From NCBI GenBank assembly GCA_003453735.1, contig DMNE01000043.1, positions 1 through 12,500 on the forward strand: a DNA stretch of 12,500 nt, written 5' to 3'. Below the pieces are notes generated by a model. The model saw only the letters and a program-made list of their open reading frames with translations, was not told where the DNA came from and did not search any database. Position 1 is the first letter of the stretch; every line of letters begins with the position of its first letter. Origin of the DNA: Nitrospiraceae bacterium. Its GTDB lineage: Bacteria > Nitrospirota > Thermodesulfovibrionia > Thermodesulfovibrionales > UBA9159. The position numbers and the translations under genes are program-made. Below, piece after piece: positions 6,935-12,500 of this stretch.

Positions 6935-7492
6935 TTACTTGGAAATTATTCTTTGGTAGCAGGGAGAATTCCGGATATTCTTATAGGTCTTCGACGTCTT
7001 TATATAAGACCAGTTGTTATACCCTTTTTCCAGTGCCATCTTTAACCACCTGCAGGCCTCAAGCGGCTCGTTCCTCATTGAATAGAGTTCGGCCATGCTG
7101 TTCAGTGCATAAATATTGTTCGGGCTGAGTTCGAGCGACTTTCTGATGTCTTTTTCAGCTTCTGCATATCTTTCCATCAGGATAAAGGTAAACCCTCGGT
7201 TGTTATAGGCCATGCTGTTTCCCGGGTCCAACTCTATCGCCTTGTCGAGATCTGCGATCGAAAGCTTCAATTTTCCCATCTCCTGATAGGCATTACCCCT
7301 ATTGATGTAAGCCTGAGCGAATGACGGGTTTAACTCCGTAGCCTTGTTGAAGTCTGCAATCGAGAGGTCGTACTGGCCTCTTTTCTGATAGGCTATAGCC
7401 CTGTTATTGTAAGCGCAGTAGTTTTCCGGATGCGACTCTATTATCTCGCTGTACTTGGCGATGTCAAAATCAAATTTCCATATTTTCCGCAT
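6935..7492 (-). CDS. Tetratricopeptide-repeat protein, four TPRs
   Basis: The 185-residue protein is built from four consecutive 34-residue TPR units (about 24-57, 58-91, 92-125, 126-159). Three of them show the N-N-R-G/A and A-I/T-E-L-x-P consensus positions. TPRs are protein-protein interaction scaffolds and no enzymatic role is implied. No signal peptide or membrane segment is visible, so it is probably cytoplasmic. I chose ATG at 7492 because a promoter-like -10 lies just upstream of it. A longer start at 7522 (ten more residues) is open but would begin upstream of that -10. The gene sits 117 nt before lptF on the same strand, so read-through into lptFG is possible. I cannot assign a specific function. 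Confidence 0.85.
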   Translation of the reverse strand: MRKIWKFDFDIAKYSEIIESHPENYCAYNNRAIAYQKRGQYDLSIADFNKATELNPSFAQAYINRGNAYQEMGKLKLSIADLDKAIELDPGNSMAYNNRGFTFILMERYAEAEKDIRKSLELSPNNIYALNSMAELYSMRNEPLEACRWLKMALEKGYNNWSYIKTSKTYKNIRNSPCYQRIISK

Positions 7493-7502
7493 AATGAAAG
7501 TA

Positions 7503-7532
7503 ATTCTACCCTGTTGGTGCATGATTTTACAA
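7503..7532 (-). promoter_or_regulatory. Probable sigma-70 promoter of the TPR gene
   Basis: On the minus strand, TTGTAA (7532-7527) and TAGAAT (7508-7503) are separated by 18 nt. The -10 matches the consensus at 5 of 6 positions and the -35 at 4 of 6. Transcription would start near 7496, only a few bases before the ATG at 7492. This supports that start codon and predicts a nearly leaderless message. Confidence 0.4.
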
Positions 7533-7686
7533 CACAGTCGAAACTGGAGAAGCTGTCTTTTCTATCACACTCTGTTGCAAAATGAGCACAGGTTCTCCTC
7601 CCCTTTCTTCCTGAAAACCATTTATTATCAAGAAGTTAATAATGGCATGTTAATTGCTTTTAGGAAAAGCAGGTACTGTTTTTTTC

Positions 7687-7715
7687 TTGACAAAGCACAG
7701 ATGAAATGATATAAC
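7687..7715 (+). promoter_or_regulatory. Strong sigma-70 promoter of the porin gene
   Basis: A perfect TTGACA (7687-7692) is followed after 17 nt by TATAAC (7710-7715). A TG at 7707-7708 makes the -10 an extended one. Transcription should start near 7722. This is among the strongest promoters in the window, as expected for an abundant outer-membrane protein. Confidence 0.8.
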
Positions 7716-7721
7716 TTTGAC

Positions 7722-7894
7722 ATCAAAAGTTTCAGAGGCTGCCCACCACAAATTCGCTTCAGCCCATAGAACCGGAATAAGGGGCAGGGAAAGGAGGAGG
7801 AGAGCAGGGAATAAAAAGAAGAGATTTCAATCGTAGGTGAGAGCAAATCCGTCTTTGACGGGCAAATACTGAACTAACCAGAGGAGGTTAGGAA
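7722..7894 (+). promoter_or_regulatory. Long porin 5' leader with hairpin framed by GCAAAT repeats
   Basis: The predicted leader is about 170 nt and contains no credible gene. Near its 3' end, CCGTC (7849-7853) and GACGG (7857-7861) form a hairpin with loop TTT, immediately flanked by two GCAAAT copies (7843-7848 and 7862-7867). Further upstream, GGCTG (7737-7741) can pair with CAGCC (7760-7764). Alternatively, CTGCCC (7739-7744) can pair with GGGCAG (7782-7787), so two exclusive folds are possible. A purine-rich block (7777-7826) separates these parts. The ribosome binding site GAGGAGG is at 7881-7887. I do not recognise a known riboswitch class. With the region before it (7523-7686), this is the only long gene-free stretch here apart from the pseudogene interval. 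Confidence 0.4.
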
Positions 7895-9436
7895 GTGAAA
7901 AATTATTTAGCATTGCTTTTAGCTGTATTTCTTGTGCTTGGCTTTGCGGCCAGCGCCTTCGCCATCCACGCCGAGATCCCTGCGGAGACTACGGCTGTCG
8001 TGTCACCGGGTGGCACCCAGATCACCATTGGCGGTGAGGTCAGGGTGAGGGGTGATTTCGAGCAGTCCACAGCGGACTTCAATAGTAGCATAGCCGACCA
8101 CCCTCATTACTATGATGAGAGGGTAAGGCTCTCTGTCGATGCCAAAGTGACGCCGAATACCGAGGCAATGATCCAGCTCGAATCTACCAACGAGAATACT
8201 GCAAGCGCCTCTGCCGACCTCAATATCTGGGGCAATTACAATGCAGGAGGGTCAGTGACGAGTAATTTTCCTGTTGGTACTCCCGCTCTTCCTGCCAATG
8301 CTGCTCCTGTTCCCGGTGCTACGCATGCCACCGGTTTATATCAAGCCGGCAACGCCCAACACGATGCTCTCAGTATCCTCCAGGCGTGGATCTTGCACTC
8401 CGGAACAGGACTTTTCGGGGTGCCCGCTGGCGTAAAGGTAGGCCATATGCCTCTCGCACTGGGTAATGGCCTGTTCTTCGATCACACGCATTTCGGCGAT
8501 GATGCCGTGCTGTTCTTTGTAGACCCGGTCCAGGATTTGCACATTGTCACCTTGGACGCGAAGTTTAGGCAGGGCGCCTCTCCTTATAGTAATAATAACA
8601 ATGCCGACGCCTATGTGTTCCTCATGAACTATGCTCCGAAAGACTGGAGCGCCAGCTTCGACGCCACCTACGTAAACGACCAGAATTCGTTTGGTGTGGC
8701 TTATGTGAATCCAAGTTTAGCAGAAAATAGTGTACCGATTTTGCCGAACGCTACTTTTCCGCTCCATTTCTGGAACTTCGGACTCAGGGGCAACGGCACT
8801 TTCTCTGGCTTCACATTTAAGGTAGACGGAGAGCTGCAAGCCGGTAGCGTGAAGAATGCTGCGCCCGCGTTCAACGGCTTCACCGCTGCTGGCGATGCTG
8901 ACTTCAAAGGATGGGCAATCCTGGCATCGGGAAGCTACAAGCTTGATCCTGTAACGCTCACCCTAGAAGGTGCCTACGGCAGCGGTCTGAAAAAGAATAG
9001 CGGTAACGTTGACGACTTCGTCACCTCCCTCGGCGCCGACCAGCACTTCACCTATGTCTATGACTACCGCACCGTAAACGCATGCGGCATGCAGTACGGC
9101 GGTCTCTGTAACACCTGGTACGTGAAGCTCGGCGGACAGGCTGACCTTACGAAGGACGTGACCTCGTACATTAATCTTTTCTACCTCGGGGCAGTAGAGG
9201 ACGCTCAAATTACATTGCCTGTTTCTGAGCTTATGACCAAAGGCACTTCCAAGGATATCGGTTTTGAAATTGACGCGAAGGTCAATTACAAGATCGATCG
9301 GAACCTCCAATATTGGGTAGAGGGCGGTTACCTCTTCGCAGGAGGCTTCTTCGATACAGCAGCAACGGCCACCCAACCAGCACATAGCGCCGATGGTGCC
9401 TGGGGAATAAGGCACGGAATCCAGCTCAACTTCTAA
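7895..9436 (+). CDS. Outer-membrane beta-barrel porin (alginate-export/homotrimeric porin-like)
   Basis: The 513-residue precursor starts with a clear Sec signal peptide, with the predicted cut after ASAFA at residue 23. The mature part is rich in alternating polar/hydrophobic strands with G, N, D and aromatic residues, and it ends in LNF, the terminal Phe used for beta-barrel assembly. Early mature sequence (ITIGGEVRVRGDFE) is typical of porins from Nitrospirota and Deltaproteobacteria. It probably forms a passive channel for small solutes; the substrate is unknown. Start GTG 7895 lies 7 nt after GAGGAGG. C397 and C405 are closely spaced in the C-terminal third and could form a disulfide in a surface loop. 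The gene is monocistronic, between a strong promoter and a strong terminator. Confidence 0.9.
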   Translation: MKNYLALLLAVFLVLGFAASAFAIHAEIPAETTAVVSPGGTQITIGGEVRVRGDFEQSTADFNSSIADHPHYYDERVRLSVDAKVTPNTEAMIQLESTNENTASASADLNIWGNYNAGGSVTSNFPVGTPALPANAAPVPGATHATGLYQAGNAQHDALSILQAWILHSGTGLFGVPAGVKVGHMPLALGNGLFFDHTHFGDDAVLFFVDPVQDLHIVTLDAKFRQGASPYSNNNNADAYVFLMNYAPKDWSASFDATYVNDQNSFGVAYVNPSLAENSVPILPNATFPLHFWNFGLRGNGTFSGFTFKVDGELQAGSVKNAAPAFNGFTAAGDADFKGWAILASGSYKLDPVTLTLEGAYGSGLKKNSGNVDDFVTSLGADQHFTYVYDYRTVNACGMQYGGLCNTWYVKLGGQADLTKDVTSYINLFYLGAVEDAQITLPVSELMTKGTSKDIGFEIDAKVNYKIDRNLQYWVEGGYLFAGGFFDTAATATQPAHSADGAWGIRHGIQLNF

Positions 9437-9457
9437 TTACTCTTACAACGAGCGCAG

Positions 9458-9491
9458 AAAAAAGGCGGGTCGATTCGACCCGCCTTTTTTT
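9458..9491. terminator. Bidirectional rho-independent terminator between porin and bioF
   Basis: GGCGGGTCG (9464-9472) and CGACCCGCC (9476-9484) form a 9-bp GC-rich stem with a 3-nt loop. It is followed by seven T on the plus strand (9485-9491) and preceded by six A (9458-9463), which supply a T tract for the minus strand. It can therefore end both the porin transcript and the convergent bioF transcript. Confidence 0.95.
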
Positions 9492-9508
9492 ACGGGTTCC
9501 GCCTATCG

Positions 9509-10657
9509 TTACATCCCTGATAACGCATGCACCAGGGAATCGATATCCTCAGCGGAATGAGCGGCGGTGACCGTTATCCTCAACCTCGGCTCTTTCACCG
9601 TGGGCGGCCTTATGGCCGGCACATAAATGCCCTTTTTATAGAGATACCTGGAGGCAGCCAACGTCTTATCGATATCGCCGATCCTCAGCGGAATGATCGG
9701 GGTCTCACCCACAGCAGGATATCCCCTTCCGGCAAGGGACCTGATCAGCCTGTTGCGGTTCTGCCATAATTTCTCAACGAGATACGGTCTCTTCCCGATA
9801 ATTTCGAGCGACTTCAGTGAGGCTGCCACAATGCACGGCGGTAATGCTGTCGAGAATAGAAAGCTTCGTGAGCTGTTTGTAATCCACTTGATTACCTCTT
9901 TTGAGCCCGTAGCGAACCCCCCGTACGACCCAAGCGCATTTGAGAAGGTTCCCATTTGTATGATCCATGGTTTGGGCAAAATAGAGAAGTGGGCAAGGGC
10001 ACCTTTCCCATCGCCGATTACGCCGGTTCCATGGGCGTCATCAATATACAGGAGAGCCTTGTGCTTCGCACAGAGGTCATGGATTTCCTTCAGTGGCGCT
10101 ATATCCCCGTCCATGCTAAAGACGGTATCCGTTACAACTATATATCTGCCTTTCCCCCAACGGCAGCTTTCCGCTGATGCCTTCTCCATCAATTTACCAA
10201 GGTGGGTCGTATCTCTGTGCCGGTAAACAAGCGTCTTTGCTTTGCTTAATCTGCATCCATCGACGATGCTTGCGTGATTCAACTCGTCACTGAAGATGAT
10301 ATCTTCTTCTCCGGCGAGGGACGGAATGATTCCCGTGTTCGCGGCATGCCCGGAGTTGAAGATGCGTGCGGCTTCTGTACCCTTGATCTTTGCAATCGTA
10401 TCCTCAAGTTTCTTATGGAGGATGCTGCCGCCCGAGAGGAGCCGGGAGGCACCGCTTCCCAGGCCGAAGTCCCGCATGGCGGCTTCGGCCGCATCGATAA
10501 GTTCAGGATGGTTTGCAAGGCCGAGGTAATCGTTGGAAGCGAAGTTGAGAAACGCTCTTCCGCCTATGGATATCTTCGCTCCCTGGGGAGAAGACCGGTC
10601 TCTTACGATACGATTGAGGTGACGGCTGTATAATTCCTTGAGCTTTCGAGAAAACAT
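9509..10657 (-). CDS. bioF: 8-amino-7-oxononanoate synthase-like protein (BioF family), catalytic Lys replaced by Asn
   Basis: Members of this alpha-oxoamine synthase family condense pimeloyl-thioester with L-alanine in biotin synthesis, using PLP. The 382-residue length is normal. Family motifs are intact: NFASNDYLGLA (38-48), GSGASRLLSGG (67-77), H128 in ELNHASIVDG which stacks on PLP, D206 and H209 in DDAHGTG, and GTFSxALGSYGG (236-247). However, the residue that should be the Schiff-base lysine in TFSKALGSYGG is N240, encoded by AAT (plus strand ATT at 9938-9940). A single base change from AAA would account for it. The rest of the frame is undamaged. The gene may be a recently inactivated bioF, a sequence error, or a non-catalytic homologue. 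No other bio genes are adjacent. The ATG at 10657 lacks a Shine-Dalgarno sequence. Confidence 0.9.
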   Translation of the reverse strand: MFSRKLKELYSRHLNRIVRDRSSPQGAKISIGGRAFLNFASNDYLGLANHPELIDAAEAAMRDFGLGSGASRLLSGGSILHKKLEDTIAKIKGTEAARIFNSGHAANTGIIPSLAGEEDIIFSDELNHASIVDGCRLSKAKTLVYRHRDTTHLGKLMEKASAESCRWGKGRYIVVTDTVFSMDGDIAPLKEIHDLCAKHKALLYIDDAHGTGVIGDGKGALAHFSILPKPWIIQMGTFSNALGSYGGFATGSKEVIKWITNSSRSFLFSTALPPCIVAASLKSLEIIGKRPYLVEKLWQNRNRLIRSLAGRGYPAVGETPIIPLRIGDIDKTLAASRYLYKKGIYVPAIRPPTVKEPRLRITVTAAHSAEDIDSLVHALSGM

Positions 10658-10664
10658 TGGTTTT

Positions 10665-10673
10665 ATCGTAGCA
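10665..10673 (-). promoter_or_regulatory. Extended -10 promoter of bioF, probably leaderless
   Basis: On the minus strand TG-C-TACGAT (10673-10665) is an extended -10 element, with a weak TTAAAA-like -35 about 18 nt further upstream. Exactly 7 nt lie between the hexamer and the ATG at 10657, so the message should begin at or one base before the start codon. No ribosome binding site is seen. Confidence 0.45.
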
Positions 10674-10798
10674 CAAGTTCATTAATAATTTTAATGCATC
10701 GTTCCGTTCTGTTTATATCCTCGCTAAATTGGCTATTTTCTGGCGTCTTCATAGCGTTCCAGAGGAAAAAGAGGCTCTTCTGAAGCGCGTTTTCCTTC

Positions 10799-10826
10799 TT
10801 GACAATGGTTTTCTTCCTGTGATAAT
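10799..10826 (+). promoter_or_regulatory. Sigma-70 promoter of the ATP synthase operon
   Basis: A perfect TTGACA (10799-10804) and GATAAT (10821-10826) are separated by 16 nt, with TG at 10818-10819 giving an extended -10. Transcription should begin near 10833, about 31 nt before the first ATG, a leader that includes the ribosome binding site AGGAGA (10851-10856). The operon is divergent from bioF. Confidence 0.75.
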
Positions 10827-10863
10827 CTGCTTAGGCTCACAATATCAGCGAGGAGAAAGCCAA

Positions 10864-11283
10864 ATGTTAGAACTCAATGTATGGTTTTTTGTTCTACTCA
10901 TAAATTTCCTTGTTCTGATCTTTATCCTCAACGGTATACTCTTTCAGCCCATGCTCCGACTTTTTCAAAAGAGAGATGATTCTATAAAAGGATCTCTGAA
11001 GATGGCCAAGGAGATGGATGTCAGGAAAGAGGAAGCGCTTCTGCTGATGAGCAGGGAACTTCAGCAGGCGCGGAACAGGGCGAAAGAGCTCTTCGAGAGT
11101 ATGCGAAAAGAGGGAATGTCGAGACAGAAGGAAATGCTCAGTGCAGCGAATGAGCAGGCACACGACCTTATTGAAAAGGCAAAGGACGAATTAAAAACAG
11201 AGGCGGAAACCGCCAGGAAGACGCTGCGCGACGATGTAGAGAAATTTTCTGACGAGATCGTGAAGAAGCTGGTGGGAGTTTGA
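10864..11283 (+). CDS. F-type ATP synthase F0 subunit b' (b-type peripheral stalk)
   Basis: The 139-residue protein has one N-terminal membrane segment (about residues 4-27, WFFVLLINFLVLIFILNGIL). It is followed by FQPMLRLFQKRDD and a long charged amphipathic helix to the C-terminus. This is the layout of b/b' stalk subunits, which hold F1 against F0. It sits directly ahead of a second b gene, so the stalk is probably a b-b' heterodimer. The start is ATG 10864, 7 nt after AGGAGA. The same frame is open from 10729, but that part precedes the ribosome binding site and overlaps the promoter. The operon starts here, with no atpI, atpB or atpE in front, so the a and c subunits must be encoded elsewhere. 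Confidence 0.93.
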   Translation: MLELNVWFFVLLINFLVLIFILNGILFQPMLRLFQKRDDSIKGSLKMAKEMDVRKEEALLLMSRELQQARNRAKELFESMRKEGMSRQKEMLSAANEQAHDLIEKAKDELKTEAETARKTLRDDVEKFSDEIVKKLVGV

Positions 11284-11327
11284 AAACATCGAATGTCAGT
11301 CAGTCTAGAATAAACAGGTCGTCACTG

Positions 11328-11903
11328 ATGAAGCATAACGCATTTCTTCTACTTTTTCTAGGGTGTGTTCTGCAGGTTGCTTTAGCATCCATCGCCTTCG
11401 GGGCGGAACAAGCCCCTGCCGGAGGGGAGTGGAAGGAGTGGCTCTGGAAGATCCTCAATTTCGGAATCCTCGTCTTCATACTCGTTAAGTTCCTTCGTAA
11501 ACCGCTTAGGGAGTTTCTCAGGAAGAGGACCGAACTCATCGAGAAGACCCTCAAAGAGGCGCAGGAAGCAAAAGAACTTGCGGAGAAGGCCCTCGCTGAA
11601 GTTGAGGGGCGACTGAAGCTGAAAGATAAGGAAATCGAGGATATCCTTGCCCAGGCCCAGCGGTCGGCTAAGACAGAACACGACCTTCTCCTACAAAACG
11701 GAGAGCAGATGAAGGAAAAGATCCTTGAGCAGGCGCGGACTAATATTGAGTATGAACTCAGGCTTGCGAAGGAGTCGATAAAGGCAGAAGCCGTCCAGAT
11801 CGCCATGGAGCTTGCCGAGAAGAAACTGAAGGAGAAGCTCACGAAGGAAAACCAGTTTAAGCTCATCGAAGAGTCTGTTACCAGGCTGGAAGGTAAGAAT
11901 TGA
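11328..11903 (+). CDS. atpF: F-type ATP synthase F0 subunit b
   Basis: This 191-residue protein is the second peripheral-stalk subunit. It has a signal-peptide-like hydrophobic N-terminus (residues about 1-26, ending SIAFGAE). The true membrane segment follows (about 37-54, WLWKILNFGILVFILVKFL), then RKPLREFLRKRTE and a long charged coiled coil. An extra N-terminal hydrophobic stretch is seen in b subunits of several Nitrospirota and Deltaproteobacteria. I chose ATG 11328, about 9 nt after an AGG, because it begins right at this signal-like segment. A TTG at 11280 overlapping the b' stop would add 16 residues, but its GGGAG lies only 1 nt away, too close to work well. The gene ends in a TTGA overlap with the delta gene. 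Confidence 0.9.
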   Translation: MKHNAFLLLFLGCVLQVALASIAFGAEQAPAGGEWKEWLWKILNFGILVFILVKFLRKPLREFLRKRTELIEKTLKEAQEAKELAEKALAEVEGRLKLKDKEIEDILAQAQRSAKTEHDLLLQNGEQMKEKILEQARTNIEYELRLAKESIKAEAVQIAMELAEKKLKEKLTKENQFKLIEESVTRLEGKN

Positions 11904-12439
11904 AACGCCCACAGGAAGTAAAGAGATACGCAAAGATGTTTCTGAATACTGTCGGAATCGATGCTGTACCAAAGGCACTGGATGAACTTATGGCGGTCGA
12001 TGAATTGATGCAGCGCAGCAGGGGGTTCAGGGGTCTTTTGGAAAACCCCCTCTTTACTGCTGAAGAGCGGACGAAGATATTAAAAGAGGTTTCCGGCGGG
12101 CTAAAGCTCTCTGCCACTACCGTGAGGTTTATACACTATCTCTCTGAACAGATCATGGCCCACACACTTCCTGATGTGATCCGTATTGTGACGGCCCTGT
12201 ATCTTGAAAAGAAAAAGAGGGCAAAAGCCACTGTGGTGACACCCGTTGACACAAACAGAAAATACGATAATACCCTCAGAGTTTCGCTGAAGAAGTTAAC
12301 CGGCAGAGATGTGGATATCGAGTATGTTGTCGATCCTTCTCTGCTTGGCGGCCTCCTCGTAAAAGTCGGGAGCACCATGTACGACAGCAGTATAAAGGGC
12401 CAGTTGCGGCTTTTGAAAGATGATCTGATAAAGAGGTGA
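11900..12439 (+). CDS. atpH: F-type ATP synthase F1 subunit delta
   Basis: The 179-residue delta subunit (the bacterial OSCP) links the b stalk to the top of F1. The N-terminal helical domain contains the conserved RYAKMF near residue 9 and ENPLF at 48-52. The C-terminal domain has the family signature DPSLLGGLLVKVGSTMYDSS (about 146-165) and SIKGQLRLLKDDL. The start is TTG 11900, overlapping the TGA of the b gene and 7 nt after GGAAGG. The next ATG (residue 13) would cut into the RYAKMF motif, so TTG is the better start. Translational coupling to the b gene is likely. Confidence 0.95.
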   Translation: MKRPQEVKRYAKMFLNTVGIDAVPKALDELMAVDELMQRSRGFRGLLENPLFTAEERTKILKEVSGGLKLSATTVRFIHYLSEQIMAHTLPDVIRIVTALYLEKKKRAKATVVTPVDTNRKYDNTLRVSLKKLTGRDVDIEYVVDPSLLGGLLVKVGSTMYDSSIKGQLRLLKDDLIKR

Positions 12440-12443
12440 TTCG

Positions 12444-12500
12444 ATGGAGATTAATGTCGCAGAGATAAGTGAACTTTTAAAGAAACAGATTAATGACTTT
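12444..12500 (+). CDS. atpA: F-type ATP synthase F1 subunit alpha, N-terminus only (runs out of window)
   Basis: Nineteen codons are present, starting MEINVAEISELLKKQI, the usual N-terminal helix of the alpha subunit, which binds delta. The ATG at 12444 follows GAGGTGA (12433-12439), which overlaps the end of the delta gene, 4 nt earlier. The order delta then alpha is standard, and gamma, beta and epsilon would be expected beyond the window. Confidence 0.9.
   Translation, partial: MEINVAEISELLKKQINDF

Noticed and set aside
7837..7872. 11-codon leader ORF (GTG start) in the porin 5' region
   Set aside because: No Shine-Dalgarno sequence, and very short; the hairpin explains the same bases better.
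7840..7894. Cyclic-di-GMP (GEMM-type) riboswitch in the porin leader
   Set aside because: The GCAAA words recall it, but the conserved paired core and tetraloop-receptor arrangement cannot be found.
8963..9415. 150-residue minus-strand open frame within the porin gene
   Set aside because: Shadow of a long, well-supported coding frame, with no recognisable domain.
10729..10863. 45-residue N-terminal extension of subunit b'
   Set aside because: It spans the TTGACA/GATAAT promoter and precedes the ribosome binding site; the family begins at the membrane segment.

Overview
The window is ordinary chromosomal DNA from a Gram-negative (diderm) bacterium. It has LPS-export permease genes and an outer-membrane porin with a signal peptide and a C-terminal Phe. 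The split ATP-synthase cluster (b', b, delta, alpha, without a and c in front), the rpoD - tRNA - zinc-ribbon order and the porin style fit Nitrospirota or the former Deltaproteobacteria. That placement is inference, since no rRNA is present. I see no phage, insertion sequence, CRISPR array or defence system.

Layout: (1) 2-1446, + strand: the 3' end of rpoD, a tRNA with CAT anticodon behind its own promoter, and a coiled-coil/zinc-ribbon protein. (2) 1476-4541, + strand: a LysR-family regulator behind a near-consensus promoter, a decayed DUF47 (PhoU-like) gene on the opposite strand, a class IV PLP aminotransferase and deoC. (3) 4593-7492, - strand: a four-repeat TPR protein, then lptF and lptG overlapping by ATGA. 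(4) 7687-9491, + strand: a porin with a strong promoter, a leader of about 170 nt and a strong hairpin terminator that also faces bioF. (5) 9509-10657, - strand: a full-length bioF-like gene. (6) 10799-12500, + strand: a promoter followed by ATP-synthase genes b', b, delta and the start of alpha.

The lptF/lptG products form the inner-membrane part of the LPS exporter. The atp genes encode the peripheral stalk and the start of F1. The remaining genes are independent housekeeping functions.

Most notable observations: the bioF-like protein has Asn where the PLP-binding Lys should be; a DUF47 gene has decayed between lysR and the aminotransferase gene; extended -10 elements sit exactly 7 nt before the ATG of both the aminotransferase and bioF, which predicts leaderless mRNAs; and the porin leader carries a small hairpin framed by GCAAAT repeats.
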